From Fibrella rubiginis (GTDB lineage Bacteria > Bacteroidota > Bacteroidia > Cytophagales > Spirosomataceae): 64,000 nt of DNA. The notes under the pieces were generated by a model that had not been told where the DNA came from, did not search any database, and saw only the letters and a list, made by a program, of their open reading frames with translations. Below are positions 42,970 to 50,804 of the stretch, piece after piece. Location: the NCBI RefSeq assembly GCF_017353185.1, contig NZ_JAFMYV010000009.1, positions 124,001 to 188,000 of the forward strand, written 5' to 3'. The translations under genes were made by a program, and so were the position numbers. The stretch's first letter is position 1, and each line of letters starts with the position of its first letter.

Positions 42970-43704
42970 TCAGGCTAGCCGATTAAACCGCAAAATGTGG
43001 TTCAGGCCCCGCAGCACCAGTTCTGGCACTGCAAATATACCCGGTTTCAGGCGGTTTAGGAACAGCGAACCATCCCCACCGCAGACAATGACCCGCAAAT
43101 CGGGGTGTTGGTTGGTATAGGCTGTGAGCAGTCCGTCGAGTTCGAACGTCATGCCGTGGAGCACACCGCCCAGCATGGCGTCGTGGGTATTTTTGGCCGT
43201 AATGGGCGGCTCTTCGTCGGGAGCGCGCGTAATAAGCGGCAGGCGTTGCGTGAAGGTGTGCATGGCCTGTAGCCGCATCTGGAAGCCCGGCGCAATCAGT
43301 CCGCCCTGAAACGTACCGTCGGCAGAAACAAAATCGGCGGTGAGGCACGTACCCAGGTCGAAGATCAGGCAGGGCTGGTTGGGAAACAAGGACACCGCCC
43401 CGGCCGCCCCGGCCAGGCGGTCGGCACCCAGCGTCTGGGGTGTTCCATAGCCGTTTCTGATAGGCAGAGGCGTATCTGGATCTAAAATCAGCCAGTCAGC
43501 GGCATTGTCGAACAGGGCCAGATCGGCGCGTAATTCGTCGGCGGGACGGTTGGTCGACGACACAATGACGTGGTCGGCGGGGCGGGTCAGCAGAGCCTGA
43601 CGGAGCAGGTCCGGCGAATTGAAGCGCCCCGTTTCAACAAGGGTGTCGTTGTTAAACCAGCCCGTTTTCAGCCGGGTGTTGCCCCAGTCAATGGCGAGGG
43701 TCAT
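42970..43704 (-). CDS. coaX: Type III pantothenate kinase
   Basis: A 244-residue protein when started at the ATG 43702-43704 (MTLAIDWGNTRLKTGWF); an upstream extension reads into repeat sequence. The ASKHA-fold motifs are present: D6 in DWGNT (phosphate loop), LGADRLAGAAGA, CLIFDLGTCLTADFV and GGLIAPGFQMR. It phosphorylates pantothenate in the first step of coenzyme A synthesis, the same pathway as coaBC at 35218. It begins the minus-strand group with the barrel and lptC-like genes. Confidence 0.93.
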   Translation of the reverse strand: MTLAIDWGNTRLKTGWFNNDTLVETGRFNSPDLLRQALLTRPADHVIVSSTNRPADELRADLALFDNAADWLILDPDTPLPIRNGYGTPQTLGADRLAGAAGAVSLFPNQPCLIFDLGTCLTADFVSADGTFQGGLIAPGFQMRLQAMHTFTQRLPLITRAPDEEPPITAKNTHDAMLGGVLHGMTFELDGLLTAYTNQHPDLRVIVCGGDGSLFLNRLKPGIFAVPELVLRGLNHILRFNRLA

Positions 43705-43707
43705 GAG

Positions 43708-43832
43708 GATTCTGAATTTTGAATTGGGGATTGCGGCTTTGTCGCCAGGTGGCGTACCGCTTCCGTAGCGGTTTACTCTGATATAAGTCCATGCGCAAGC
43801 AACAAATCCGCAATCCCAAATCCCCAATCCGA
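43708..43832. repeat. Heptad palindrome between coaX and the methylase gene (element P)
   Basis: Left words GATTCTG, AATTTTG, AATTGGG, GATTGCG (43708-43735) and right words AATCCGC, AATCCCA, AATCCCC, AATCCGA (43805-43832) are inverted versions of each other in register. It fills most of the divergent spacer; no TAnnTTTG box was found inside it. Confidence 0.85.
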
Positions 43833-43859
43833 GATCTTTTTTAACAAACTTTGTGACCT

Positions 43860-44561
43860 ATGCCAACGCTCTATCTGATTCCAACGCCGCTTGCTCCCGA
43901 TACCAACGCCGATGTGCTGCCTGCCCCTATATCGGCGGTAGTGGCGCGGGTAGACTGTTTTTTTGTGGAGGAGGTGCGCACCGCCCGCCGCTTCATCAGC
44001 AGCCTGCGCACAGGCCGGGTCATTGACGAAACGCAGTTTTTCGATCTTCATAAAGACACGCCCGAAGCTGATACCCGCCGCCAACTGACGGAGTTGTGGA
44101 AGCAGGATCGCGATGCGGGCGTACTCTCGGAGGCTGGCTGCCCCGGCGTGGCTGATCCGGGCGCGGTGGCTGTGCGGTTGGCGCACCAACTAGGATTTAG
44201 GGTTGAGCCCCTGGTTGGGCCGTCGTCTATTTTGCTGGCCCTGATGGCGTCGGGCATGAGTGGTCAGTCATTTGTGTTTCATGGCTACCTGCCCATCGAC
44301 CGCACCGACCGGAGCCGCGTGCTGAAGCAGCTTGAGGCCGACGCCGGGCGGAAGCAACAGACGCAGATTTTCATGGAAACGCCTTACCGGAACAACGCTT
44401 TACTCGCCGATCTGCTGGCCAGCGCCCAACCCGACACGCGTCTTTGCATTGCCTGTCAGGTAACGGCACCCGATGCCCTGATTCAAACGAAAACCGTACG
44501 AGAATGGCGTGGCCAATTGCCTGATTTACACAAGAAACCCACTATCTTTCTGCTGTTCTGA
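43860..44561 (+). CDS. Tetrapyrrole-methylase-fold SAM methyltransferase, RsmI-like
   Basis: A 233-residue protein of the RsmI/tetrapyrrole methylase superfamily. Signature parts are LYLIPTPLAPDT (SAM loop start), FVEEVRTARRFI, VLSEAGCPGVADPG (SAM-binding) and LVGPSSILLALMASGM. It is shorter than RsmI (about 280 residues), lacks the C-terminal HTH, and represents a second Bacteroidota group whose substrate is unknown; 16S rRNA C1402 2'-O-methylation is possible but not shown. ACTTTG lies close to the ATG, a weak -7 candidate. Confidence 0.85.
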   Translation: MPTLYLIPTPLAPDTNADVLPAPISAVVARVDCFFVEEVRTARRFISSLRTGRVIDETQFFDLHKDTPEADTRRQLTELWKQDRDAGVLSEAGCPGVADPGAVAVRLAHQLGFRVEPLVGPSSILLALMASGMSGQSFVFHGYLPIDRTDRSRVLKQLEADAGRKQQTQIFMETPYRNNALLADLLASAQPDTRLCIACQVTAPDALIQTKTVREWRGQLPDLHKKPTIFLLF

Positions 44562-44566
44562 ATTAG

Positions 44567-44649
44567 TGGATATTGGATGGTGGGGGTAGTTGGGTTGTTG
44601 GGCGAATAGCTTTGAGCAACAACCTAACTACCCCCACCATCCAATATCC
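44567..44649. repeat. Long palindrome, heptad arms (element I)
   Basis: Arms 44568-44600 and 44617-44649 are 33 bp with one mismatch and a 16-base loop. The words are TGGATAT, TGGATGG, TGGGGGT, AGTTGGG, TTGTTGG in exact register. It starts six bases after the methylase gene stop and ends 16 bases before the kinase ATG. Confidence 0.95.
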
Positions 44650-44665
44650 GATATCCAACGTCTTT

Positions 44666-46525
44666 ATGCATTATAAATTTCTACTAGCCAGCGGTCTATG
44701 GTTTATTAGTGTATTGGTTGGATTGCCAGGGAAAGCCCAGACCACCACTGCCGATTCGGCGCGGATTGTGGCCATCAAAGACGATTCGACCCGGATAAGG
44801 CAACTAGCCAAACTGGGCGTCGATATTATGTATGAAGGCACGGGCCGCTATGAACAGGCGCTGCCTTACCTGCAACTGGCCGACGAACAGGCCAAAGAAA
44901 CCGGGTCGACCCTGCTACAGGCGCATGTCCTGAGCATGCGGGCTGAGCTGGAACGGTCTATAGCGCACTGGGCTGAAGCCCTGCGTTGCCTCGGTCAGGC
45001 CGAGCAGGGTTTTGCTCAGTTGGCTATGGGTAAAAGCCCTGCCGCTGCCAGAAGCCGTTACTTTGTCCTGCTGGTGAAGCTGAAAATTGCTCAGATTCAG
45101 CTGGATAATAATGATCTGGTGAAAGCCCGTCGGTCGTTGGAGGCGGCTCGTCAGTACCAGCAACAACACAAAATGACAGACCGCGACAGTGAACGCCTGG
45201 TTTCTGATATCTACAACAGCTACTCTATTCTGGAAGGAAAGCTGAAAAATAGGCCTAAATCACTGGCCTACGCCGATACGTCGGCTATGCGCTCATTGGC
45301 TGTGGGTGACACCAGCGACTATTATGTGACCCTGCTCAACACGGCCATCACCCGCAAGAACCTGGGCCACTTTGCCATTGCTGTCAGTCAGTACGAGGCC
45401 TGTGCAGCTTATTTCGCCAGGCAAAAGAACCTCTTTGCGCTCACCATGGTCTACGCCAACATGCCCCGTGCGCTGTATGGCCTGAAACGCTACGATGAGG
45501 GCATTCGGATAGCCAACAAGGCTATTGCCATGGCCAATAATACCGCCGACAGGCTGGCTATACAATCGGACGTGAACGAGGCCCTGTCGCAGTTGTATGA
45601 GGCGAAAGGCGATCATCGGCAGGCGTTGCGGGCATTCAGGCAGTCGAAAGCGCAGCAGGACTCCCTGTTTAATCAGGAAAAAGAACGGCAGATTCAGGAA
45701 CTGGAATCGAAGTATGAGGCTGAAAAGCGAAATGCCGAAATCAAACAGTTGAACGAAGAGCGTAGTCAACGCCATTGGCAACTGGCGGGGTTGGGGGGCG
45801 GAGCGCTCCTGCTGGCGTTGTTACTAGGGCTAAGCGTAAGCCAGTCGAGGCGGCTGCGGCAGGGGAGTCAGCGGATGAGTAAACAGGCCGATCAGCTACA
45901 ACTGCTGATGCGCGAGTTGCACCACCGCGCCAAAAATAACCTCGCCATCGTGTCGGGACTATTGGAATTACAGGCCAACCGTACCGACGACGGTCGTACG
46001 AAACAGGCGTTTCAGGAAGGGCAACAGCGTATTCATGCCATGTCGCTTATTCATCAGCGACTCTACCAAACCGATGCGCTGACTACCATCGACCTCCGCG
46101 ACTATATCAGCAACCTGGTGCAGTCGATGATGAACACCTACGGCTTCACGCCCGCCACGCTCGATCTGCACATGTCGCTGGTGGCCGATGCTGTTGATGC
46201 CGACATGGCTATTCCGATGGGACTGATTATCAATGAGGTGTTGACCAATGCGTTTAAATACGCGTTTGGGGGCGTAGAGCACCCTCGGCTGAGCGTCATT
46301 CTGCACACAAACCACGACGTTATTCTGCTCGAAATTGCTGATAATGGCCCGGGTGTGGATCTGACTGCCTGGCAACAAGCGACGGGCTCGTTTGGCAAGC
46401 AACTGATTCGGAACCTGAGCGACCAGCTCGATGCTGAACTGACCGTCGAAAATCGGCAGGGTACATACGTGCGGCTGCAAGTGCCGGTGGGTGTACACGC
46501 AACGGCAAGAGTTGCTGCGGTGTAG
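44666..46525 (+). CDS. TPR-containing sensor histidine kinase (HisKA_2 type)
   Basis: A 619-residue protein (start at 44666, MHYKFLLASGLWFISVLVG, signal/anchor). The periplasmic part carries several TPR-like pairs (about 40-370), then a coiled coil rich in E/K/Q, one membrane segment (LAGLGGGALLLALLLGL), and a HisKA_2/HWE-like core with RELHHRAKNNLAIVSGLLELQ; the likely phospho-site is H420. The ATPase half shows NEVLTNAFKYAF (N box) and IADNGPGVDL (G1). No regulator is adjacent; it could phosphorylate the orphan receiver at 18546, which is only a guess. The TPR region probably senses a peptide or envelope signal. Confidence 0.9.
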   Translation: MHYKFLLASGLWFISVLVGLPGKAQTTTADSARIVAIKDDSTRIRQLAKLGVDIMYEGTGRYEQALPYLQLADEQAKETGSTLLQAHVLSMRAELERSIAHWAEALRCLGQAEQGFAQLAMGKSPAAARSRYFVLLVKLKIAQIQLDNNDLVKARRSLEAARQYQQQHKMTDRDSERLVSDIYNSYSILEGKLKNRPKSLAYADTSAMRSLAVGDTSDYYVTLLNTAITRKNLGHFAIAVSQYEACAAYFARQKNLFALTMVYANMPRALYGLKRYDEGIRIANKAIAMANNTADRLAIQSDVNEALSQLYEAKGDHRQALRAFRQSKAQQDSLFNQEKERQIQELESKYEAEKRNAEIKQLNEERSQRHWQLAGLGGGALLLALLLGLSVSQSRRLRQGSQRMSKQADQLQLLMRELHHRAKNNLAIVSGLLELQANRTDDGRTKQAFQEGQQRIHAMSLIHQRLYQTDALTTIDLRDYISNLVQSMMNTYGFTPATLDLHMSLVADAVDADMAIPMGLIINEVLTNAFKYAFGGVEHPRLSVILHTNHDVILLEIADNGPGVDLTAWQQATGSFGKQLIRNLSDQLDAELTVENRQGTYVRLQVPVGVHATARVAAV

Positions 46526-46556
46526 GCTGTAGCCTTCGCCGTAGCGTATGTTTTTG

Positions 46557-46564
46557 TACTTTTG
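46557..46564 (+). promoter_or_regulatory. -7 box of the MBL hydrolase gene
   Basis: TACTTTTG fits TAnnTTTG and lies ten bases before the ATG at 46575. It supports that start over an in-frame ATG at 46548, which lies upstream of the box. Confidence 0.65.
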
Positions 46565-46574
46565 CCCCCGCATT

Positions 46575-47219
46575 ATGGTACAGTCATTCGTTTTCTCTCC
46601 CCTTCAGGAGAATACATATATCATTGCCGACGAGGCAACGCGTGAAGCTGTGGTAATTGACCCCGGCTGCTACACACAGGCCGAAAAGGAGCAATTGGCA
46701 GCCTACATAGCCAGTCAGAACCTAACGATTCGGTACCTGCTGCTCACCCACGCCCACCTCGACCATGTGTTTGGCGGGGCGTTTGTGAAACGGAAATACG
46801 GCGTAGCCGCCTACCTGAATGAAAAGGATCAGCCCATCCTGGACGACGTGCCAACGCGGTGCCGGTTGTTTGGCTTACCGGGCTATGAACTCTTCGAGCG
46901 GGATCATAACCTGGCCGAAGGCGACGTGATCAGGTTTGGTAAGACCGAACTGGCCGTGGTTGAAACGCCGGGCCATGCACCGGGCCACGTGGCGTTTATT
47001 AACCATGCCGACCGTTACGTCATTGGTGGCGACGTACTCTTCAATAACAGCATTGGCCGGACCGATTTGCCCTTTGGTGATTTCGACACGTTGCTGCAAA
47101 GCATTCAAACAAAATTCTACACCCTTCCCGACGACTACATTGTTTACGCCGGGCATATGGAGCCTACCACAATAGGAAAAGAAAAACGCACGAACCCGTT
47201 TGTTACATCTGAAAGGTAG
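46575..47219 (+). CDS. Metallo-beta-lactamase-fold hydrolase (glyoxalase II-like)
   Basis: A 214-residue protein (start at 46575, MVQSFVFSPLQENTYIIAD). The metal ligands appear in order: THAHLDH (HxHxDH), H in ETPGHAPGH, D in IGGDVLF and H in VYAGHMEPT. This is the small hydroxyacylglutathione-hydrolase-like group, often acting on thioesters, though the GloB C-terminal domain is missing. Cytoplasmic. Substrate unproven. Confidence 0.9.
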   Translation: MVQSFVFSPLQENTYIIADEATREAVVIDPGCYTQAEKEQLAAYIASQNLTIRYLLLTHAHLDHVFGGAFVKRKYGVAAYLNEKDQPILDDVPTRCRLFGLPGYELFERDHNLAEGDVIRFGKTELAVVETPGHAPGHVAFINHADRYVIGGDVLFNNSIGRTDLPFGDFDTLLQSIQTKFYTLPDDYIVYAGHMEPTTIGKEKRTNPFVTSER

Positions 47220-47221
47220 CG

Positions 47222-47338
47222 GTAAGAAGCGAGAGACAAGAATTGAGAAAAAGTAAGCACAAATTGCCTCTTGTTTCTTACCTCTCACATCTTGCCGCTT
47301 ATTTCTTGCTTCTTGTTTCTTCGCTCTCACTTCTTACT
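47222..47338. repeat. Heptad tracts, ten words in register before pssA (element Q)
   Basis: Ten successive 7-bp words, consensus YTCTTRY with a few CTCTCAC variants, fill 47268-47337 without a single slip. Five words of the inverted type (GTAAGAA, GCGAGAG, ACAAGAA, TTGAGAA, AAAGTAA) occupy 47222-47256. The arms therefore differ in length, and the longer one runs to two bases before the pssA start codon. Confidence 0.92.
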
Positions 47339-47339
47339 T

Positions 47340-48062
47340 ATGCTAAAACACGTACCCAACGCCATGACCTGCGGCAATTTGCTTTGTGGGTGTATCGGAA
47401 TTCTGTTTGCTGTGCAGGGCGATTTAACGTCAGCAGCATGGCTGATTGTGCTGGCGGGTGTACTTGATTTCGGTGATGGGTTTGTGGCGCGGGCAGTTGG
47501 TGTATCAGGGCCGTTTGGCAAAGAGCTTGATTCCCTCGCCGACGTAGTCACGTTTGGGGTGTTGCCTTCATTTATACTGTTTGCCCTCATTCAAGATCCG
47601 TTTCAACCCCTGACAAGGGAAATAAGCGACACAGAAAAAGGGCCAATCTGGCCATATCTGGCTTTTTCTATTGCCGTTTGCGGTGCTCTACGTTTAGCCC
47701 GGTTCAATATTGACACGCGCCAGACAGAGCAGTTTTTGGGCCTGCCAATTCCGGCCAACGCGCTCTTTGTGGCGTCGCTGCCCATGATTCTGACGTTCCA
47801 CCCACAGCACCAGTCAATTATTCTGAGCCCTTATGTTCTCTACGGTACCATCATTATTTTATCACTATTGATGGTGTCTGAATTACCCCTGATGGCGTTT
47901 AAATTCAAGTCATTTAGCTGGGCGGCAAATCAGGCTAAGTACAGTTTTCTGATCGCTTCTATTTTGCTGTTGCTTCTGCTTCAGTTTGCCGCTATCCCAC
48001 TCATTATTTTACTGTACATTCTTCTTTCTATTGTTGTAAATCGTAAGACAAAAGGAATGTAA
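47340..48062 (+). CDS. pssA: CDP-diacylglycerol-serine O-phosphatidyltransferase
   Basis: A 240-residue membrane protein with start at 47340 (MLKHVPNAMTCGNLLCGCIG). The CDP-alcohol phosphotransferase motif D-G-x2-A-R-x8-G-x3-D-x3-D is present as DFGDGFVARAVGVSGPFGKELDSLAD. About six to seven helices. It makes phosphatidylserine, the precursor of phosphatidylethanolamine. Its stop codon TAA at 48060-48062 is part of heptad words that continue downstream. Confidence 0.92.
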   Translation: MLKHVPNAMTCGNLLCGCIGILFAVQGDLTSAAWLIVLAGVLDFGDGFVARAVGVSGPFGKELDSLADVVTFGVLPSFILFALIQDPFQPLTREISDTEKGPIWPYLAFSIAVCGALRLARFNIDTRQTEQFLGLPIPANALFVASLPMILTFHPQHQSIILSPYVLYGTIIILSLLMVSELPLMAFKFKSFSWAANQAKYSFLIASILLLLLLQFAAIPLIILLYILLSIVVNRKTKGM

Positions 48063-48136
48063 AATGAGTCATGTAAAATGGTTTTATGGTCGTAGCCCGC
48101 ACGCAAAACCATTTTTCATTTCACATTCTTCATTCC
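48056..48136. repeat. Heptad palindrome between pssA and purS (element R)
   Basis: The left arm (words GTAAAAT, GAGTCAT, GTAAAAT, then GGTTTT) starts at the pssA stop. The right arm (AAAACCATTTTT, then CATTTCACATTC, TTCATTC) is its inverted version at roughly 75% identity. A 20-30 base GC-richer loop lies between. Confidence 0.8.
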
Positions 48137-48147
48137 CTTTCCTCCCC

Positions 48148-48399
48148 ATGACGTACCTCGCTGAAATTGACATTATGCCCCAGAAGGAGATTCTGGACCC
48201 GCAGGGTAAGGCTGTAAAGCTGGGCCTGCACAACCTCAATATGGATAGCATCGACAACGTGCGCATTGGCAAGCATATTCGCCTGGAGGTAGACGCTGCC
48301 TCGGAAGATGAAGCCCGCGCTACCGTCGACGCTGCCTGTCGCCAGTTACTGGCCAACCTCATTATGGAGGAATATAGCATCACTATGAAGACCGCCTAG
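48148..48399 (+). CDS. purS: Phosphoribosylformylglycinamidine synthase subunit PurS
   Basis: With the ATG at 48148 the protein has 83 residues, the usual PurS length: MTYLAEIDIMPQKEILDPQG, then the VKLGLHNLNMDSIDNVRIGKHIRLEV pattern (quoted in part). PurS bridges PurQ and PurL in purine synthesis; no other pur gene is in the window. The upstream in-frame extension to 48064 is repeat-derived. Its stop is directly followed by the fabH ATG. Confidence 0.93.
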   Translation: MTYLAEIDIMPQKEILDPQGKAVKLGLHNLNMDSIDNVRIGKHIRLEVDAASEDEARATVDAACRQLLANLIMEEYSITMKTA

Positions 48400-49407
48400 A
48401 TGACACCAATCTATTCGCGCATTACCGGATTGGGTTTCTACGTGCCCGAAACGGTAGTGACCAACGACGACCTCACGCAGTACATGGACACCTCCGACGC
48501 CTGGATTCAGGAGCGGACGGGTATAAAACAGCGGCGGTATTTTACGTTCGGCAAAGACACCAACGCCAGCATGGCCGCCGCCGCCAGCAGGCAGGCCATG
48601 GACCGGGCGGGGGTAGCCACGTCAGATGTTGACCTGATCGTGTATGCTACCATCACGCCCGATTATTATTTTCCGGGGTCGGCTTACCTGATGCAGCGCG
48701 AACTGGGGCTGGACGGAATCGCCGTGATCGACGTTCGGCAGCAGTGTTCGGGCTTTGTGTATGCCCTGTCCATTGCCGACCAGTTTATTCGGGGGGGCAT
48801 GTATAAAACCGTGCTTGTGGTGGGGTCCGAGATTCAGTCATCGCTGCTGAACAAGTCAACGGCAGGGCGCAACGTGGCGGTGATCTTTGGCGACGGGGCC
48901 GGTGCTGCTGTGGTGCAGGCCACCGATGATGCCGAACACCGCATTCTGAGCACCCACCTTCACGCCGACGGTCGTTATGCCGAAGACCTCATGGTGAAGG
49001 ACCCTGGCAGTAGCCGCGACGGTCGGTGGATTACCGAGGCTACGCTGGCCGCAGGCGATTATAACGTAGCCATGAACGGCAACGCGGTCTACAAACATGC
49101 TGTAGTGCGATTTACGGAGGTTATTAACGAAGCCCTGGATGCCAACGGCTACACCGCTGCTGACCTCGATTTACTGGTTCCCCATCAGGCCAATATCCGC
49201 ATTTCGGAGTATGTACGGCAGCAAATGGGCCTGCCTGAAGAAAAGGTGTATAACAACATCGAACGCTTCGGCAACACTACCGCCGCCTCTATCCCCATTG
49301 CTATGACTGAGGCCTATGATCAGGGTATTATCAAATCAGGCGACCTCATCTGCCTGGCCGCTTTCGGCAGCGGTTTCACCTGGGCATCAGCGTTGATCAG
49401 GTGGTAG
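48400..49407 (+). CDS. fabH: 3-oxoacyl-ACP synthase III (KASIII)
   Basis: A 335-residue thiolase-fold enzyme: catalytic C116 in DVRQQCSGFVYAL, His in LVPHQANIR and Asn in ERFGNTTAASIPIA form the Cys-His-Asn triad. It condenses acetyl-CoA (or branched acyl-CoA) with malonyl-ACP to start fatty acid synthesis. The gene begins immediately after the purS stop, so the two are co-transcribed. The TAG stop is the first base set of element J. Confidence 0.92.
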   Translation: MTPIYSRITGLGFYVPETVVTNDDLTQYMDTSDAWIQERTGIKQRRYFTFGKDTNASMAAAASRQAMDRAGVATSDVDLIVYATITPDYYFPGSAYLMQRELGLDGIAVIDVRQQCSGFVYALSIADQFIRGGMYKTVLVVGSEIQSSLLNKSTAGRNVAVIFGDGAGAAVVQATDDAEHRILSTHLHADGRYAEDLMVKDPGSSRDGRWITEATLAAGDYNVAMNGNAVYKHAVVRFTEVINEALDANGYTAADLDLLVPHQANIRISEYVRQQMGLPEEKVYNNIERFGNTTAASIPIAMTEAYDQGIIKSGDLICLAAFGSGFTWASALIRW

Positions 49408-49494
49408 GAAAAAGGAGGAGGGGAGGAGCGGAAGAAAGGAGAAAAGCGATTGCTTTTCTCCTTTCTTCCGCTCCCCCCTTCCCTCTTTTTCCTA
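49405..49494. repeat. Palindrome spanning stop to stop (element J)
   Basis: Arms 49405-49447 and 49452-49494 (43 bp each, 4-base loop) are perfect over the inner 22 bp and diverged outside. The words from 49406 are AGGAAAA, AGGAGGA, GGGGAGG, AGCGGAA, GAAAGGA, GAAAAGC in register. The first three bases are the fabH TAG stop and the last three are the TAG stop of the convergent CoA-binding protein gene. Confidence 0.93.
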
Positions 49495-49854
49495 ATAATT
49501 CCCAATCGAGAGCATGACCAGCGTGCAGGCCTCGACAGGTTCAATACCCGCCTGCACAAGCTCTGATTCAAGTGCTGGATTTTCAGCACCGGGGTTAAAA
49601 ATGACCCGCCGGGGCTTCAGCTGTTTGATATAGTCGGCGTAGATGTGCTGGTTGCGCGGGCCTACGTAGAGGGTCACGGTGTCGATATCTGTCAGCGCGG
49701 GTTGGCCTGTTTGAATAGGGGTACCGTTAATTGAGCCTGCTCTCAACCCAATCAATTCTACCGGATGACCGTGTTGTTTGAGGCTACGGGCTGCCTTGTA
49801 GGCGTACCGGTCGGGGTTTTCCGATGCACCAATTACTAACGTCTTCGTTGGCAT
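49492..49854 (-). CDS. CoA-binding protein (YccU-like)
   Basis: A 120-residue Rossmann-fold protein (start at 49852-49854, MPTKTLVIGASENPDRYAYK). The CoA-binding domain motif VIGASxxPxxxxxxxxxxL and the later VIFNPGAENPALESELVQ (quoted in part) are those of the YccU/CoA_binding_2 family, single-domain relatives of the succinyl-CoA synthetase alpha N-terminal domain. Ligand and role unknown. Confidence 0.85.
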   Translation of the reverse strand: MPTKTLVIGASENPDRYAYKAARSLKQHGHPVELIGLRAGSINGTPIQTGQPALTDIDTVTLYVGPRNQHIYADYIKQLKPRRVIFNPGAENPALESELVQAGIEPVEACTLVMLSIGNY

Positions 49855-50166
49855 AGTATAGCGAGGGCTAAGCAATCTTTGTTACGCCCTTTCGTTTGAT
49901 TTTGGAGGTAAGACCACATAATACACCCGGTTGTTCTGGAATGTTATGTTCCTTTCGACGCATCCATGGAAGCTTTTGCATCGTACTAGTCTTCAGATAA
50001 CCTGATGACAGTAGGTTAATAATCTGCAGCGACAGATACCTGCTTGTGACCAAACGTCAACAGTCCTGTCTATTTTACTGTTTAGAACACGTTAATTATC
50101 TATTCAATTGTAATTGCGTTTCTTTGCACAAACCCGCAAGTCGCCCACTCATTTTCCTATGCTGTC
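49855..50166. other. 312-bp spacer between divergent genes
   Basis: I see no gene and no long palindrome here. The segment is AT-rich. TTTCTTTG at about 50119, 40 bases before the HNH gene, is one base off the TAnnTTTG box. An isolated frame of 61 codons on the minus strand (49868-50053) has a basic composition and no recognisable family. Confidence 0.5.
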
Positions 50167-50775
50167 ATGAACGATACTAAAACCACAAGCTATTGGAATG
50201 AGCGTTGGCTGCCTATTGCTTTCGACAGTGTGGAGCCAGCTCCGAAATATGAGGTGTCAAATTATGGCCGGCTGCGGAGTTTTCAATCCGGACCAAACGG
50301 AGCCATCATCAAAGGCTCCGTGATTCAGGGCTACCGGTCACTGAATATCAGAACCGGCGGCAAAACATTGAACCGATACGTGCATAAGCTGGTGGCCCAG
50401 TATTTTCTCCAGCCTGACCTGCCCGAGCGTACGTACGTCATTCACCTCGACCACGATAAGCTCAACAATCGGGTACAAAACCTGCGCTGGGCTACCAAAG
50501 AAGAGATGATCGAGCATAACCGCGATAACCCGAATGTGGTGAACCGTATGCAGCCCCGGCGCACAAGCAATTATAAACTTACAGAAAGCAAAGTATTGAT
50601 TATCAAGAAATTACTCCGAAACGACAAGAACCGACTGAAGATGATTGCCCGTCAGTTTGGTATTACACACACCCAGTTGAACCGCATACGGTCGGGTGAG
50701 AACTGGCGGCACGTAGTACTTGACGACGATGTTCAGGTACCCGCCAAACAAATGGCGTTTGCCACCAACGAGTAG
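50167..50775 (+). CDS. HNH endonuclease-like protein with NUMOD4 domain
   Basis: A 202-residue basic protein: NUMOD4 domain at the N terminus (WLPIAFDSVEPAPKYEVSNYGRLRS), an HNH_3 nuclease core (VIHLDHDKLNNRVQNLRWAT, with H, N and N in the expected order) and a C-terminal helix-turn-helix (KMIARQFGITHTQLNRIRSG) that would bind DNA. This layout is that of free-standing homing-endonuclease-like proteins, found in phages and many Bacteroidota chromosomes. No intron or intein is visible around it. A strong terminator follows. Confidence 0.87.
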   Translation: MNDTKTTSYWNERWLPIAFDSVEPAPKYEVSNYGRLRSFQSGPNGAIIKGSVIQGYRSLNIRTGGKTLNRYVHKLVAQYFLQPDLPERTYVIHLDHDKLNNRVQNLRWATKEEMIEHNRDNPNVVNRMQPRRTSNYKLTESKVLIIKKLLRNDKNRLKMIARQFGITHTQLNRIRSGENWRHVVLDDDVQVPAKQMAFATNE

Positions 50776-50777
50776 CC

Positions 50778-50802
50778 AGTAGCCTTTGGGCTACTTTTTT
50801 TT
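50778..50802 (+). terminator. Rho-independent terminator of the HNH gene
   Basis: AGTAGCC (50778-50784), loop TTTG, GGCTACT (50789-50795), followed by a run of seven to eight T. It starts two bases after the stop codon and just before the stop of the convergent kinase gene. Confidence 0.85.
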
Positions 50803-50804
50803 GC

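Noticed and set aside
43705..43827. Longer coaX start 41 codons upstream
   Set aside because: The extension is translated repeat sequence; the ATG at 43704 places the DWGNT phosphate loop at the N terminus as in the family.
47222..47338. Regular short repeats suggestive of a CRISPR array
   Set aside because: The units are 7 bp, contiguous and degenerate, with no spacers of 30 bp between identical repeats and no cas genes in the window.
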